Assembly (NCBI RefSeq): GCF_030814995.1
Contig: NZ_JAUSVX010000025.1
Span: 1-64,000, forward strand
Source: Labrys wisconsinensis
GTDB taxonomy: Bacteria > Pseudomonadota > Alphaproteobacteria > Rhizobiales > Labraceae
Length of the DNA stretch: 64,000 nucleotides
Direction of reading: 5' to 3'
Under the pieces are notes generated by a model. It did not search any database, was not told the origin of the DNA, and saw only the letters and a program-made list of their open reading frames with translations. Below are positions 43,607 through 52,392 of the stretch, piece after piece; within the stretch, counting starts at the first letter, position 1, and each line of letters begins with the position of its first letter. The position numbers and the translations under genes were made by a program.

Positions 43607-44374
43607 ATGGCAGCGACGATCGACCTGTTCCTATGCCGCTCCGACAATTTTGGAGCCCTGATCCACGATTCCATCACCGGCCGCACCGCGGCGATCGACG
43701 CGCCGGAGGCAGCGCCGATCGAGGCCGCGCTGGCCCGACGCGGCTGGAAGCTTAGCGACATTCTGGTGACGCACCACCACGAAGATCATGTCGCCGGCAT
43801 CGCCGCCCTCAAGGCGGCCTGGAACTGCCGCGTGGTGGCGGCGAAGGCCGACGCCCACCGCATCCCGGCCGTGGACGAGACCGTGGCCGAGGGCGACCGC
43901 GTCGCGGTCGGCAGCCTCGAGGCCGAGGTGATCGACACGCCCGGCCACACCGTCGGCCATATCGCCTACTGGTTCCGGGCGGAGAGCGCGCTGTTCGCCG
44001 CCGACACGCTGTTCTCGCTCGGCTGCGGCCGGGTGTTCGAGGGCACGCCGGGCGAGATGTGGACGTCGCTGCAGAAGCTCCGCGCCCTGCCCGACGAGAC
44101 CCTGCTCTATTGCGGCCACGAATACACGCTGTCCAACGCCCGCTTCGCCCTCACCGTCGATCCGGAAAACGCCGCGTTGCGGACCCGCGCCGCCGAGGTC
44201 GAGCGCCAGCGGGCCGAGGGCCGCTTCACCCTGCCGGTGACGCTGGGGGCGGAGAAGCGCGAGAACCCGTTCCTGCGCGCCGACGACCCAGGGCTGGCCG
44301 CCGGCCTCGGCATGGCCGGAGCCGACCCGGTGGCAGTGTTCGCGGAGATCCGCGAACGCAAGAACCGCTTCTGA
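43607..44374 (+). CDS. gloB: Hydroxyacylglutathione hydrolase (glyoxalase II)
   Basis: This is a 255-residue binuclear-metal hydrolase that splits S-lactoylglutathione in methylglyoxal detoxification. The metal-binding THHHEDHVAG motif, the IDTPGHTVGHIAYWF segment and the CGHEYTLSNARFA motif are complete. The C-terminal glutathione-contacting helix contains ENPFLRADDP, which is diagnostic of glyoxalase II over other MBL-fold proteins. The cupin gene starts 20 bases later with a strong ribosome site, so they form an operon. Confidence 0.94.
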   Translation: MAATIDLFLCRSDNFGALIHDSITGRTAAIDAPEAAPIEAALARRGWKLSDILVTHHHEDHVAGIAALKAAWNCRVVAAKADAHRIPAVDETVAEGDRVAVGSLEAEVIDTPGHTVGHIAYWFRAESALFAADTLFSLGCGRVFEGTPGEMWTSLQKLRALPDETLLYCGHEYTLSNARFALTVDPENAALRTRAAEVERQRAEGRFTLPVTLGAEKRENPFLRADDPGLAAGLGMAGADPVAVFAEIRERKNRF

Positions 44375-44394
44375 GCAATCGGGAGGAGACGCCG

Positions 44395-44826
44395 ATGCCG
44401 GTCCTCGACCCCTCTGCCATCATCGCCACGCTCGGCATGCGGCCGCACCCCGAAGGCGGCCACTATGTCGAGACCTTCAAGGACGCGGCAGGCGACGGCC
44501 GCCCCGCCTCGACCGCGATCTATTACCTCCTCAAGGCGGGCGAGCGCTCGCACTGGCACCGCGTCGACGCGGCCGAGGTCTGGCACCACTATGCCGGCGC
44601 GCCGCTGGCGCTGTCGCTCTCCGAGCGCGGCGACACGGCGACGCGCCACGTGCTCGGCCCGGACCTCCCCGCCGGCGAGCGCCCGCAGGTCGTGGTGCCG
44701 GCCGGGGTCTGGCAGGCGGCCGAGAGCCTGGGGGATTGGACGCTGGTCGGCTGCACGGTGGCGCCGGGGTTTCGATTCGAGGGGTTCGAGATGGCGGCGC
44801 CTGGGTGGGCGCCGGGCGAGGCATAG
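44395..44826 (+). CDS. DUF985 (Cupin_5) family protein
   Basis: This is a 143-residue cupin beginning DPSAIIATLGMRPHPEGGHYVETF, the N-terminal signature of the DUF985 family. It continues with the metal-type HxH segment GERSHWHRVDAAEVWHHYAG and PAGVWQAAE, and ends CTVAPGFRFEGFEMA. Family members are often annotated as cupin domain proteins of unknown function. A GGGAGGAG site lies close upstream. It is coupled to gloB, so a role in carbonyl or sugar stress is possible, but this is context only. Confidence 0.88.
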   Translation: MPVLDPSAIIATLGMRPHPEGGHYVETFKDAAGDGRPASTAIYYLLKAGERSHWHRVDAAEVWHHYAGAPLALSLSERGDTATRHVLGPDLPAGERPQVVVPAGVWQAAESLGDWTLVGCTVAPGFRFEGFEMAAPGWAPGEA

Positions 44827-44850
44827 GGGCGCACGGGGCGAGCCGGGCCG

Positions 44851-44938
44851 TCACGTCGAGGTTCGTGCACGACACGGCCCTCCGCCCGACCTGTTCCATC
44901 ACGCACGCCTGCGCTACGCAGATGGAGCCGTGTCGTCC
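44851..44938. repeat. Inverted repeat in the leader of the YdcF-like gene
   Basis: ACGACACGGC (44869-44878) and GCCGTGTCGT (44927-44936) are perfect arms, with an inner CTGCG-CTA-CGCAG hairpin. The left flank GAGGTTCGTGCACGAC resembles the outer arm of the three-hairpin repeat at 61.4 kb, suggesting a diverged relative. Confidence 0.55.
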
Positions 44939-44956
44939 CATCCGGAAAGCCCCGCG

Positions 44957-45751
44957 ATGCTCTACCTCACATCCAAGCTGGTGCAGTTCCTGCTCCTGCC
45001 TTCCAACCTGATCGGCGTGCTGGCGCTCGCCGGCCTCCTCGCCTGGTTCACCCGCTGGCGGCACCTCGCAAAAGCCTGCCTGCTCACCGCGGCGCTGCTC
45101 CTCGTCGTGCTCGGCTGGAGCCCGCTCGGCGCCCTGGCGGTGACGGCGCTGGAGGACCGCTTCCCCCGCACGGCCGTCGAGGAGCCGGTCACCGGCGTCG
45201 TCGTGCTCGGCGGCTCGATCGCCTCCAGCATCACCGCGGCGCGCGGCAGCCCGGCAGTGAACGAGGCCGGCGAGCGCCTGACCGCCGCAGTCGAGCTGGC
45301 CCGGCGCTATCCCGCGGCGCGGATCTTCCTTTCCGGCGGCTCCGACCGGGTGCGCAGCGACGGCGCCCGCTCGGAATCAGCGATCGCCCGCGACATGCTC
45401 GCCGCCATGGGCGTGCCGGCCGAGCGCATCGCGCTGGAGGAGCGCTCGCGCACCACCTGCGAGAACGCCGTCGAATCCAAGGCGGCCCTGGCGCCACAGC
45501 CGGGCGAGCGCTGGCTGCTGGTGACCTCGGCCAACCACATGCCTCGCGCCGTCGCCTGCTTCCGCGCCGCCGGCTTTGCCGCCATCCCCTACCCCGTCGA
45601 CTTCCGCACCCGCGGCGCGGCCGAGCTCACGCGGCCCGTGGTCGACATGACGCGGGGCCTGGAGATGGCGGATCTCGCCGCGCATGAATGGCTGGGGCTG
45701 GTGATGTACCGGGTGATGGGGGTGACGGAGGAGGTGTTTCCGGGGGCGTGA
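44957..45751 (+). CDS. YdcF/SanA-type DUF218 membrane protein
   Basis: This is a 264-residue protein with two N-terminal membrane helices (FLLLPSNLIGVLALAGLLAW and the hydrophobic stretch after it) and a periplasmic DUF218 domain. Its motifs are VVVLGGSIASS, FLSGGSDRVR, the central LEERSRTTCENAVESK and LLVTSANHMPRAVACF. The family includes YdcF and ElyC, the latter linked to envelope integrity and undecaprenyl-phosphate metabolism in E. coli. It resembles ElyC by its two helices. It is convergent with the RhuM gene. Confidence 0.88.
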   Translation: MLYLTSKLVQFLLLPSNLIGVLALAGLLAWFTRWRHLAKACLLTAALLLVVLGWSPLGALAVTALEDRFPRTAVEEPVTGVVVLGGSIASSITAARGSPAVNEAGERLTAAVELARRYPAARIFLSGGSDRVRSDGARSESAIARDMLAAMGVPAERIALEERSRTTCENAVESKAALAPQPGERWLLVTSANHMPRAVACFRAAGFAAIPYPVDFRTRGAAELTRPVVDMTRGLEMADLAAHEWLGLVMYRVMGVTEEVFPGA

Positions 45752-45829
45752 GTCTCGACCGCCACCGCCCGCGATGGAACCAAGTGTCGCCAAACACCTT
45801 GGCGACGTGCGAAACAATTCCACTCATCT

Positions 45830-46849
45830 TCACTCTCCCCTGTTTGGGGAAAATCTCGACACCTCGGCCTCGATTCTTTTCAATTCCTCGACATGCTCCG
45901 CCTCGATCGCCTCGCGTTCGCGGCGCCCGGCATCGAACGCTGTGTAGACCTGATGGACGATCGTCTCCATGCGATCATGAGAGACGCGCCCGGCGCCCGC
46001 CAGCACCTCGCGCTCGTTGAAGGCGAGGAAGCGGTCGGTCTGCGCCACCCAATCAACCATGTTCATCTGCTTGCGCCGGCGCGACTGGTCGTCGGCAAAG
46101 TCGAGGAACATGGTGACGATGCGATTGAGCTCGTCGATCTCGTCTGCCTCGAGATAGTTCTTGGCGGTCGTGACGTCGTCCTTGCGCACACAATCGCTTT
46201 TCCAACTGGTCAGGCCCATGTTGGGCTCGGCCGCGTCGGCGCGCTTGACGATCAGTTCGGCCGCCGTCCGCCCCGTCACCGCGAACAGCATCTTGTTCCG
46301 GATCGTCTGGAAGAAGAGCTGTGCGGTCTGAGCCGATTTGTCGTAGTCGACGCTGGTGGCAGCGAAGACGTCGCGGACCTTCTGATAGAAGCGCTTCTCG
46401 GATGCCCGGATGTCCCGGATGCGTTCGAGCAGCTCGTCGAAGTAGTCGAATCCGCCAGGCTCCTTGAGCCTGGCATCGTCGATCACGAAACCCTTAACCA
46501 GGTATTCCCGAAGGGTCGTCGTCGCCCATTGGCGGAACTGCGCGCCGCGCGGCGATCGCACCCGGTATCCGATGGCAAGGATCATCTCCAGATTGTAAAG
46601 CTTGAGGTTGCGCCGGACCTCTCGGCCGCCCTCGAACTGAACTGTCAAAAATTCTTTGACAGTTGCCGCTTCGGCCAACTCCCCATCGTCGAGAATCTGT
46701 TTGACGTGATAGCTGACAGACTGCTTAGATGTCTGAAATAATTCAGATATTTCGGCCTGTGTCAGCCAGACGGTGCCGTCGATCGCCCGTAGCTGAACCT
46801 CGGCGGAGCCGTCGAGCGACCGGTACAGAATCAGTTCGCCTTCAGCCAT
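45830..46849 (-). CDS. RhuM-family protein
   Basis: This is a 339-residue protein with the family pattern LTQAEISELFQTSKQSVSYH near residue 30 (DNA-binding-like helix-turn-helix), GYRVRSPRGAQFRQWATTTL, REYLVKGFVIDD and TAAELIVKRAD. RhuM proteins are named after a Salmonella pathogenicity-island gene and are found on genomic islands; their function is unknown, though the N-terminal HTH and Bro/KilA-like character suggest DNA binding. The gene is less GC-rich than its neighbours and interrupts an ABC transporter cluster, pointing to horizontal acquisition. Confidence 0.88.
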   Translation of the reverse strand: MAEGELILYRSLDGSAEVQLRAIDGTVWLTQAEISELFQTSKQSVSYHVKQILDDGELAEAATVKEFLTVQFEGGREVRRNLKLYNLEMILAIGYRVRSPRGAQFRQWATTTLREYLVKGFVIDDARLKEPGGFDYFDELLERIRDIRASEKRFYQKVRDVFAATSVDYDKSAQTAQLFFQTIRNKMLFAVTGRTAAELIVKRADAAEPNMGLTSWKSDCVRKDDVTTAKNYLEADEIDELNRIVTMFLDFADDQSRRRKQMNMVDWVAQTDRFLAFNEREVLAGAGRVSHDRMETIVHQVYTAFDAGRREREAIEAEHVEELKRIEAEVSRFSPNRGE

Positions 46850-47017
46850 CGAGGCCGAGCTCCTTCAGATGCCGGCGTATCCTGACGTGCGGGGTCGCGA
46901 GCTCATAACACCTGGATCGAATCGCTACACTCGACATGAGAGATTGGAAAATTTGAACTTTCTCTGATAGCCCCACTCGACCCTTTGTCGCCGCGTCAGC
47001 TCGGTCTCGATCAGGGC

Positions 47018-47851
47018 CTACCCCTTCACCGCCCCCACCGCGATCCCCGACACGATCCGCCGCTGGAACACCACGTAGAGCACCACGATCGGCGCGGCGG
47101 CCACCACCAGCCCGGCCGAGAGCAGCGGCACGTTGGTGGTGTATTCGCCGCGCAGCGCCGCGATGCCGACCATCAGGGTGCGCTTGTCCTGCAGCACGAG
47201 CAGCGAGATCAGCACGTCGTTCCAGCAATAGAGCGTGTTGAGGATGCCGAGCGTGATCAGCGCCGGGCGGCCGAGCGGCAGCATCACGTGCCACCAGACC
47301 TGCCGGAAGCTGGCGCCGTCGATGCGCGCCGCCTCGATCAGCTCGCGCGGCAGGCCGGCATAGAAGGCGGTCATCAGGTACACCGAGAAGGGCAGGAAGA
47401 ACGCGGTGTAGGCGAGGATCAGCCCGGCATGGGTGTTGAGGAGGTGGAGGCCGACGATGGTGCGGTAGAACGGTACCAGCACCACCTGCACCGGGATCAT
47501 CAGCGAGGCCAGGATCAACGCGAACAAGAGGCGGCGGAAGGGAAAGCGCAGGCAGGCGAGCACGAAGCCGGCGAGCGAGGCGACGAGCAGCAGCAACGTC
47601 ACGGCGCCGACGGTGACGATCACCGAGTTGAGGAAATAGTCGCCGAGACGGGCCCGGGTCCAGGCCTGGACGAAATTGGCTGATGTCGGCTCCCAGGCGA
47701 GGCCGAAGCGGTCGAGGATATAGGCCCGGTTGCTCTTCAGCGCGTTGTTGAGGGCGAAGAGCACGGGATAGACGCAGGAGAGCGCCAGGATCGCCATCGG
47801 CACCGCGGCGATCCAGAGCGCGCGCCGCTCGCTTCTGCCGGCTGCAGCCAT
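47018..47851 (-). CDS. Carbohydrate-type ABC transporter permease (MalG-like)
   Basis: This is a 277-residue inner-membrane permease, six helices expected. The EAA loop, which contacts the ATPase, reads LIEAARIDGASFRQVWWHVMLPL in two overlapping parts. The C-terminus ends with VFQRRIVSGIAVGAVKG, typical of the MalG subgroup. It begins seven bases after the other permease stop. No ATPase gene follows; RhuM does instead. The substrate is unknown. Confidence 0.9.
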   Translation of the reverse strand: MAAAGRSERRALWIAAVPMAILALSCVYPVLFALNNALKSNRAYILDRFGLAWEPTSANFVQAWTRARLGDYFLNSVIVTVGAVTLLLLVASLAGFVLACLRFPFRRLLFALILASLMIPVQVVLVPFYRTIVGLHLLNTHAGLILAYTAFFLPFSVYLMTAFYAGLPRELIEAARIDGASFRQVWWHVMLPLGRPALITLGILNTLYCWNDVLISLLVLQDKRTLMVGIAALRGEYTTNVPLLSAGLVVAAAPIVVLYVVFQRRIVSGIAVGAVKG

Positions 47852-47858
47852 GTCCGCC

Positions 47859-48776
47859 TCAGATCTCGGCGTTGCGCGCCATGATGCGGATCTGCAGCCA
47901 GGCGAGCCCGGCCATCATCACGAACAGCATCATGGAGAGAGCGGCGGCATAGGCGGGCTGGTTGAGCTTGCCCTGCTCCAGCCAGATCAGGAACTCGGGC
48001 AGGGTCGTCGCCGTGCCCGGGCCGCCGGCGGTGAGCACGTAGATCAGGCCGAACATCGAGGTGAGCACGCCGATGGTGGTGACCACGGCGGTGAATTCGA
48101 TGATCGGGCGCAGCGAGGGCACGATGACGTAGAGCCAGGTCTGCCAGAGCCCGGCGCCGTCGAGCCGCGCCGCCTCGACCATGTCCTGCGGCACGGTGGA
48201 GAGGCCGGCGAGGAAGATCAGCACGCCCATGCCGAAGGTCGACCAGAACTGCACGGCGATCAGGCTGGCGAGGGCGGTGGAGGAATCGCCGAGCCAGTCC
48301 ACGGCCGAGATGCCGACCAGCTTCAGGAGCGCGTTGAGGCTGCCGTCGAAGCGCAGCACGACGTTGAAGATCGAGCCGATGATGACGCTGGAGAGCACGG
48401 CAGGGAAGAAATAGACGGCGCGGAACAGCCTGCCCCCGGGCACGCCCTGATGGATCAGGATGGCGAGCACCATGGGCAGCGCCACCCAGACCGGCAGCGT
48501 CGCCAGCAGGAACAGGGTGTTGACCACCGAAGCCCGGAAGGTGGGATCGGCGAGGGCCTGCGCGTAGTTGGCCGCGCCGACGAAGCGCGCCGGGCCGATG
48601 CCGGTCGAATCGGTGAAGGAGAGTACGAAGCCCCAGGCCAGCGGGAAGGCCCGGAAGACCAGGACCAGCAGCAGCGCGGGCAGCAGGCAGAGATAGGCGA
48701 AGCGCCACTCGGCGCGGTGGGCGGCTGCGGCCCTCCGGGATGGGAGGGCGGCTCGGCTGAGGTTGGCTGGCGGCAT
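47859..48776 (-). CDS. Carbohydrate-type ABC transporter permease (MalF-like)
   Basis: This is a 305-residue permease starting MPPANLSRAALPSRR, with an N-terminal helix FAYLCLLPALLLVLVF and the EAA segment MVEAARLDGAGLWQTWLYV near 200. Together with the MalG-like gene it forms the membrane channel of a CUT1-type sugar importer. The binding-protein gene is upstream (ends 49056), separated by a 279-base gap carrying a three-hairpin repeat. The start MPPANLS is chosen as it matches the usual lengths. Confidence 0.9.
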   Translation of the reverse strand: MPPANLSRAALPSRRAAAAHRAEWRFAYLCLLPALLLVLVFRAFPLAWGFVLSFTDSTGIGPARFVGAANYAQALADPTFRASVVNTLFLLATLPVWVALPMVLAILIHQGVPGGRLFRAVYFFPAVLSSVIIGSIFNVVLRFDGSLNALLKLVGISAVDWLGDSSTALASLIAVQFWSTFGMGVLIFLAGLSTVPQDMVEAARLDGAGLWQTWLYVIVPSLRPIIEFTAVVTTIGVLTSMFGLIYVLTAGGPGTATTLPEFLIWLEQGKLNQPAYAAALSMMLFVMMAGLAWLQIRIMARNAEI

Positions 48777-48864
48777 GTGGACTCGACCAGGGCAAAGACG
48801 TCCGCGGGAAGCTCTATACGCACTACGCTTGTAAACCATTCTTGAGGCTCAACTTTTGGTCGTC

Positions 48865-48969
48865 ATGGGCGGGCTTGTCCCGCCCATCCCAAGCGAAATC
48901 GAATTCGATTTCGTGGCGACCACAGGCTCATGTTGAGTTCGCGTGGATGGACGGGACAAGCCCGTCCAT
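48865..48969. repeat. Three-hairpin palindromic repeat (copy A) after the sugar binding-protein gene
   Basis: Three inverted repeats are lined up. ATGGGCGGG-CTTGT-CCCGCCCAT lies at 48865-48887. A 20-bp perfect palindrome CGAAATCGAATTCGATTTCG lies at 48894-48913. ATGGACGGG-ACAAG-CCCGTCCAT lies at 48947-48969. The third is a near-complement of the first, so the unit is itself symmetric. A second copy is at 61.3-61.5 kb. Confidence 0.85.
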
Positions 48970-49055
48970 GACGCGCACTGGTTGAACCATTGGCCTGACA
49001 GGACAACCAGCTTCGCTTGCCGCCCCCTCTTCGGCCGGGAAAGGGACTCCGCGCT

Positions 49056-50339
49056 CTACATCTGCGGCTTGGCCCTGGCCTGGACCGCGTCGAGCGCGGC
49101 GGCGGCGGCATCGACCGAGGTCTCGCCGTTGAGCAGGCGCTGGCTCTGGCGGTGCCATTCCTCCAGCTCCGCCGCCGAGGAATTGGCGTGGGCGGTCGGC
49201 GCGGCGGCGCTCGCGAGCCAGGGCTGGATCTGCTTCAGGGCCGGATTGTCGAGGCCGTCGAGCGTGACCGTGGTGTCGGCCGGCACGACGCCGGCATCGT
49301 GCACGAAGGTGCGGATCGGGCCGGCCGAGGCGAAGGTCTTCACCAGGTCGACCGCGAGGTCGCGCTTGCCGGAATTGCGGTTGACGCCGTAGCCGATGCC
49401 GCCGGAGACCGGGATCTTGGGATCGCCCTCCCGCTTGTCGGCGGCGACGGTCGGCGAGGGATGGCGGAACACGCCGACGGCCTCCACACCCATCATCTCG
49501 CCGAACTGCTTCCAGTGGGCGACGTCGGAGAGGAGGCCGATGGTGTTGGCGCCGTCGCCGCGCATGAACATCTCGTATTCGTCCATGAACTTGGCGGTGG
49601 AGTTGGCGCCCGGCTGGTACCAGCCCGCCTTGCCGGTCTCGACCCAGGCCTGCAGGATCGCCTTGATCGGCGGGCTCGACCATTTCAGCCGGCCGGCGGC
49701 GAAGTCAGCCTGCTGCTCGGCGGTGAGGGACGTCGCCGCCACGGCGGAGAAGAAGAACTCGGCCCCGAAGCCTTCCTTGTTACCCATGACGAAGCAGGGC
49801 ACCCCGCCCTTGGCCTTGAAGGCCTCGCACACCTGCTGCAGCCCGGCCCAGGTGGTCGGCGGCTTGTCGGGATCGAGCCCGGCCTGCGCATAGAGCTTGC
49901 GGTTGTAGTAGACGACAAAGCCCTGCAGCGTGATCGGCAGGGCGTAGAGGCCGCCGTCCGGCCCCTGGAACTCCTCGCGGCCGGCCAGCTTGGCGACGAG
50001 GTCGGGCGCCTTGTCGTCCAGCCTGAGGAGCGAGCCGAGGCGCGCCTTGGCTTGGGCGCCGCCGTTCATCAGGAAGACGTCGGGGCCGGCATCGGCGGCG
50101 AGCGCCGTGCCGAGCAGCGTGTAGTACTGGTCGTGCGGCTGCATGACATAGCTGACGGTGACGCCGGGATGGGCCGCCTCGAAGGTGCTCTTCACCGTGT
50201 CGAAATAGCTGGCGAGGTTGGGGTCGCCGCTCTTGAAGTCCCAGACCGTGATCTCCTCGGCGAGGGCCGGCGCGGCGGCCAGCATCGCGGCCAGCGCGAC
50301 GACCGGCGTCAGGCCGATGATCGGCTTCAGGCTCGTCAT
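49056..50339 (-). CDS. Sugar ABC transporter substrate-binding protein
   Basis: This is a 427-residue periplasmic solute-binding protein of the family 1 (CUT1) type. A signal peptide VVALAAMLAAAPALAEE is followed by ITVWDFKSGDPN, the N-terminal strand, and GPDVFLMNGGAQAKA, the typical ligand-loop region. It binds the ligand and delivers it to the MalF/MalG-like pair downstream. It lies 30 bases after the enolase-superfamily gene, so the enzyme probably acts on the imported compound. The ligand cannot be read directly; a sugar acid is a guess from the enzyme. Confidence 0.9.
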   Translation of the reverse strand: MTSLKPIIGLTPVVALAAMLAAAPALAEEITVWDFKSGDPNLASYFDTVKSTFEAAHPGVTVSYVMQPHDQYYTLLGTALAADAGPDVFLMNGGAQAKARLGSLLRLDDKAPDLVAKLAGREEFQGPDGGLYALPITLQGFVVYYNRKLYAQAGLDPDKPPTTWAGLQQVCEAFKAKGGVPCFVMGNKEGFGAEFFFSAVAATSLTAEQQADFAAGRLKWSSPPIKAILQAWVETGKAGWYQPGANSTAKFMDEYEMFMRGDGANTIGLLSDVAHWKQFGEMMGVEAVGVFRHPSPTVAADKREGDPKIPVSGGIGYGVNRNSGKRDLAVDLVKTFASAGPIRTFVHDAGVVPADTTVTLDGLDNPALKQIQPWLASAAAPTAHANSSAAELEEWHRQSQRLLNGETSVDAAAAALDAVQARAKPQM

Positions 50340-50369
50340 GGCGTTCCTCCGAAAGGTTGTTGTCGTTGT

Positions 50370-51518
50370 TCAGCCCTGCCCGCGCATCGCGACGCGCGGA
50401 TTGTCCGGCGGCGGCCCGAGCGCCGCCCGCGGCAGCACCTCGGGCCGCGACCAGGCACGGCGGGCGTCCTCCGAGAGCACCAGCCCGTGGCCGGGGCGGT
50501 CCGGCGCATGGGCCCAGCCGTCGCGGATCTCGACCGGCTGCTCGACCAGGTGGTCGAAGTTCTGGAAGGAATATTCCAGCCACTCCACCTCGGGCAGGGC
50601 GCAGGCCATGTGCACGCCGACCTCGAGGAAGGTGTTGCCGAGGCTGACGGGAATGCCGAGCTCGGCCGCCAGCCAGCCGATGCGCATCACGTCGGTGACC
50701 TGGCCGTGGACGTTGAGGATGTCGGTGCCGCCGGCCAGCATCAGCGCCCGCTTGCCGGCGGCATCGAGATATTCGCCCGAATTGATCAGCGTCCACGGCG
50801 CGCCCTGGCGCAGCAGCCGCAGCCCTTCGAAATCGTGGCGCAGGATCGGGTCCTCGACCCAGAGCAGGCGGGCGCCGGCATCGCGCAGGGCGCCGAGCTT
50901 GACCAGCGCCTCCTTGGCGCCCCAGGCCTCATTGGCGTCGATCATCACCTCGGCGCCGGGACGGACGGTGCGGACCAGCAGGTCGAGCCGGTGGCGGTCG
51001 CGCTCGAAGTCGGGATGGCCCACCTTGATCTTGAAGGCGCGGTAGCCCTGCGCGTCGGCATGGGCGAACAGCGCGGCGAACGCGGCATCGTCGAGATGGA
51101 AGTCGAGGCCGGAGGCATAGGCGCGCACCCGGTCGCGCCGGCTGCCGAGCAGGCGGTGCAGCGGCAGGCCGGCCTGCTTGGCGGCGAGGTCCCAGAGCGC
51201 CACCTGGACCGCTTCCTCGAAGGGCAGGCCGAAGCCGCGCTGGTTGCCGCCGCGCGGACGGCCGACGCGATGCACCAGGCCGAGCGGCGGCTCGCCTTCC
51301 AGGCCCGGCCAGACCTCGTCGCGGAAGACGCGGACCATCTCGGCCAGGGCTGGAAGAGGCCGGAACAGGCTCTGCGCGAAGCCGAGGCCGATGCGGCCCT
51401 GCGCGTCGACCAGCTCGAGGGCGGCGATGTTGGCGTCGTCCGCCCGCACCTGGCTGTCGCCGATGACGCGGTCGCGGGCGAACTGGAACCGGGTGAGACG
51501 GAATTCCGCGATGCGCAT
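50370..51518 (-). CDS. Mandelate racemase/muconate lactonising enzyme family protein
   Basis: This is a 382-residue enolase-superfamily enzyme. The Lys-x-Lys motif is in RAFKIKVGHPDF, the metal ligands in VMIDANEAW, LLWVEDPI and LINSGEYLD, and an ILNVHGQVTDVM segment sits where MR-subgroup enzymes carry the second acid-base residue (His). The family abstracts a proton next to a carboxylate, often from sugar acids. The reaction is not certain. It is first in an operon with the transporter and diverges from the GntR gene across 68 bases. Confidence 0.9.
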   Translation of the reverse strand: MRIAEFRLTRFQFARDRVIGDSQVRADDANIAALELVDAQGRIGLGFAQSLFRPLPALAEMVRVFRDEVWPGLEGEPPLGLVHRVGRPRGGNQRGFGLPFEEAVQVALWDLAAKQAGLPLHRLLGSRRDRVRAYASGLDFHLDDAAFAALFAHADAQGYRAFKIKVGHPDFERDRHRLDLLVRTVRPGAEVMIDANEAWGAKEALVKLGALRDAGARLLWVEDPILRHDFEGLRLLRQGAPWTLINSGEYLDAAGKRALMLAGGTDILNVHGQVTDVMRIGWLAAELGIPVSLGNTFLEVGVHMACALPEVEWLEYSFQNFDHLVEQPVEIRDGWAHAPDRPGHGLVLSEDARRAWSRPEVLPRAALGPPPDNPRVAMRGQG

Positions 51519-51522
51519 ATCG

Positions 51523-51569
51523 ATCAGGGTCTGGCGTTGATATATCAGATTGTGCTATTAATAGATCAG
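51523..51569. promoter_or_regulatory. Three 21-bp-phased ATCAG repeats, probable GntR operator
   Basis: ATCAG starts at 51523, 51544 and 51565, exactly 21 bases apart (two helical turns). The second sits in the palindrome TGATATATCA (51538-51547), and the second and third share ATA(T/G)ATCAGA. A TTGATA-N16-TAATAG promoter for the rightward gene overlaps the repeats. Confidence 0.6.
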
Positions 51570-51586
51570 ACGACGAGGGCACGCAA

Positions 51587-52276
51587 GTGACGACAGCCAG
51601 GGATGCGCCGGAGGACCTCGCGAGCCCGGACGGGCGGCGGTTGAGCGACATCGCCTATGCCCGCATCCTCGAGATCCTGTTCGAGCGTCGCCTGCCGGCC
51701 GGCGCCTTCGTGTCGCAGAGCGAGCTGGTCACCTTGACGGGCGTCTCGGTCGCACCGCTGCGCGATGCGCTGCGCGTGCTCGAGGCCGACGGCATCGTCA
51801 CCATCCACCCGCGGTCCGGCATCGAGTTCGTCAAGCCCGGCCTGGAGCTGACGCGGGCGACCTATCAGTTCCGCGGCATCGTCGAGGCGGCGGCGGTCGC
51901 CGTCTATGCCGAGACGGCGGACGAGGCCGACATGGCCGCGGTCGAGCGCAGCCACCGGTCGGCGCTGGAGGCGATCGAGCGCGAGGGGCTGACGCCGCCC
52001 CTGCGCGACGGGCTGGAGACGCTGGAGGACATGCTCCACAACGCCATCATCGCCAGCCTGCGCAACCCGCTGATCGAGACCAGCTACCGGCGCATCCACA
52101 ACTATCTCCGGATCCTCCGGCTCGACCGCAAGATCACGCCGCCGCTGGCGCTGCGCTCGATCCGCGAGCATCTCGCCATCATCGAGGCCTGCCGCCGCCG
52201 CAACGCCGCCGAGGCGCAGGCGGCCCTGCAGACGCATTTCACCAATGCGCTGCAGCGGCACATGGGGCTGTACTGA
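51587..52276 (+). CDS. GntR-family transcriptional regulator with FCD domain
   Basis: This is a 229-residue regulator: winged helix-turn-helix (DIAYARILEILFERRLPAGA, then SELVTLTGVSVAPLRDAL) followed by the helical FCD effector domain (about 90-220) with FRGIVEAAAVAVYA, the metal-binding His residues in MLHNAI and EHLAIIEACRRRN. GTG is the only start that keeps the full domain. Positioned divergently beside the enolase-superfamily/transporter operon, it most likely represses it until the imported sugar acid binds. The operator is proposed just upstream. Confidence 0.9.
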   Translation: MTTARDAPEDLASPDGRRLSDIAYARILEILFERRLPAGAFVSQSELVTLTGVSVAPLRDALRVLEADGIVTIHPRSGIEFVKPGLELTRATYQFRGIVEAAAVAVYAETADEADMAAVERSHRSALEAIEREGLTPPLRDGLETLEDMLHNAIIASLRNPLIETSYRRIHNYLRILRLDRKITPPLALRSIREHLAIIEACRRRNAAEAQAALQTHFTNALQRHMGLY

Positions 52277-52392
52277 GGCGAGCGGCGGGTGCGCGCCGAT
52301 CCAAGTTTTTGAACGATTCCAGGCTGCGCTCCCGCCGTTCCCGTGCCATCATCCCCCCGCAAGGTCGGAAGCCGGCGAGGCGGGAGGAAGCC

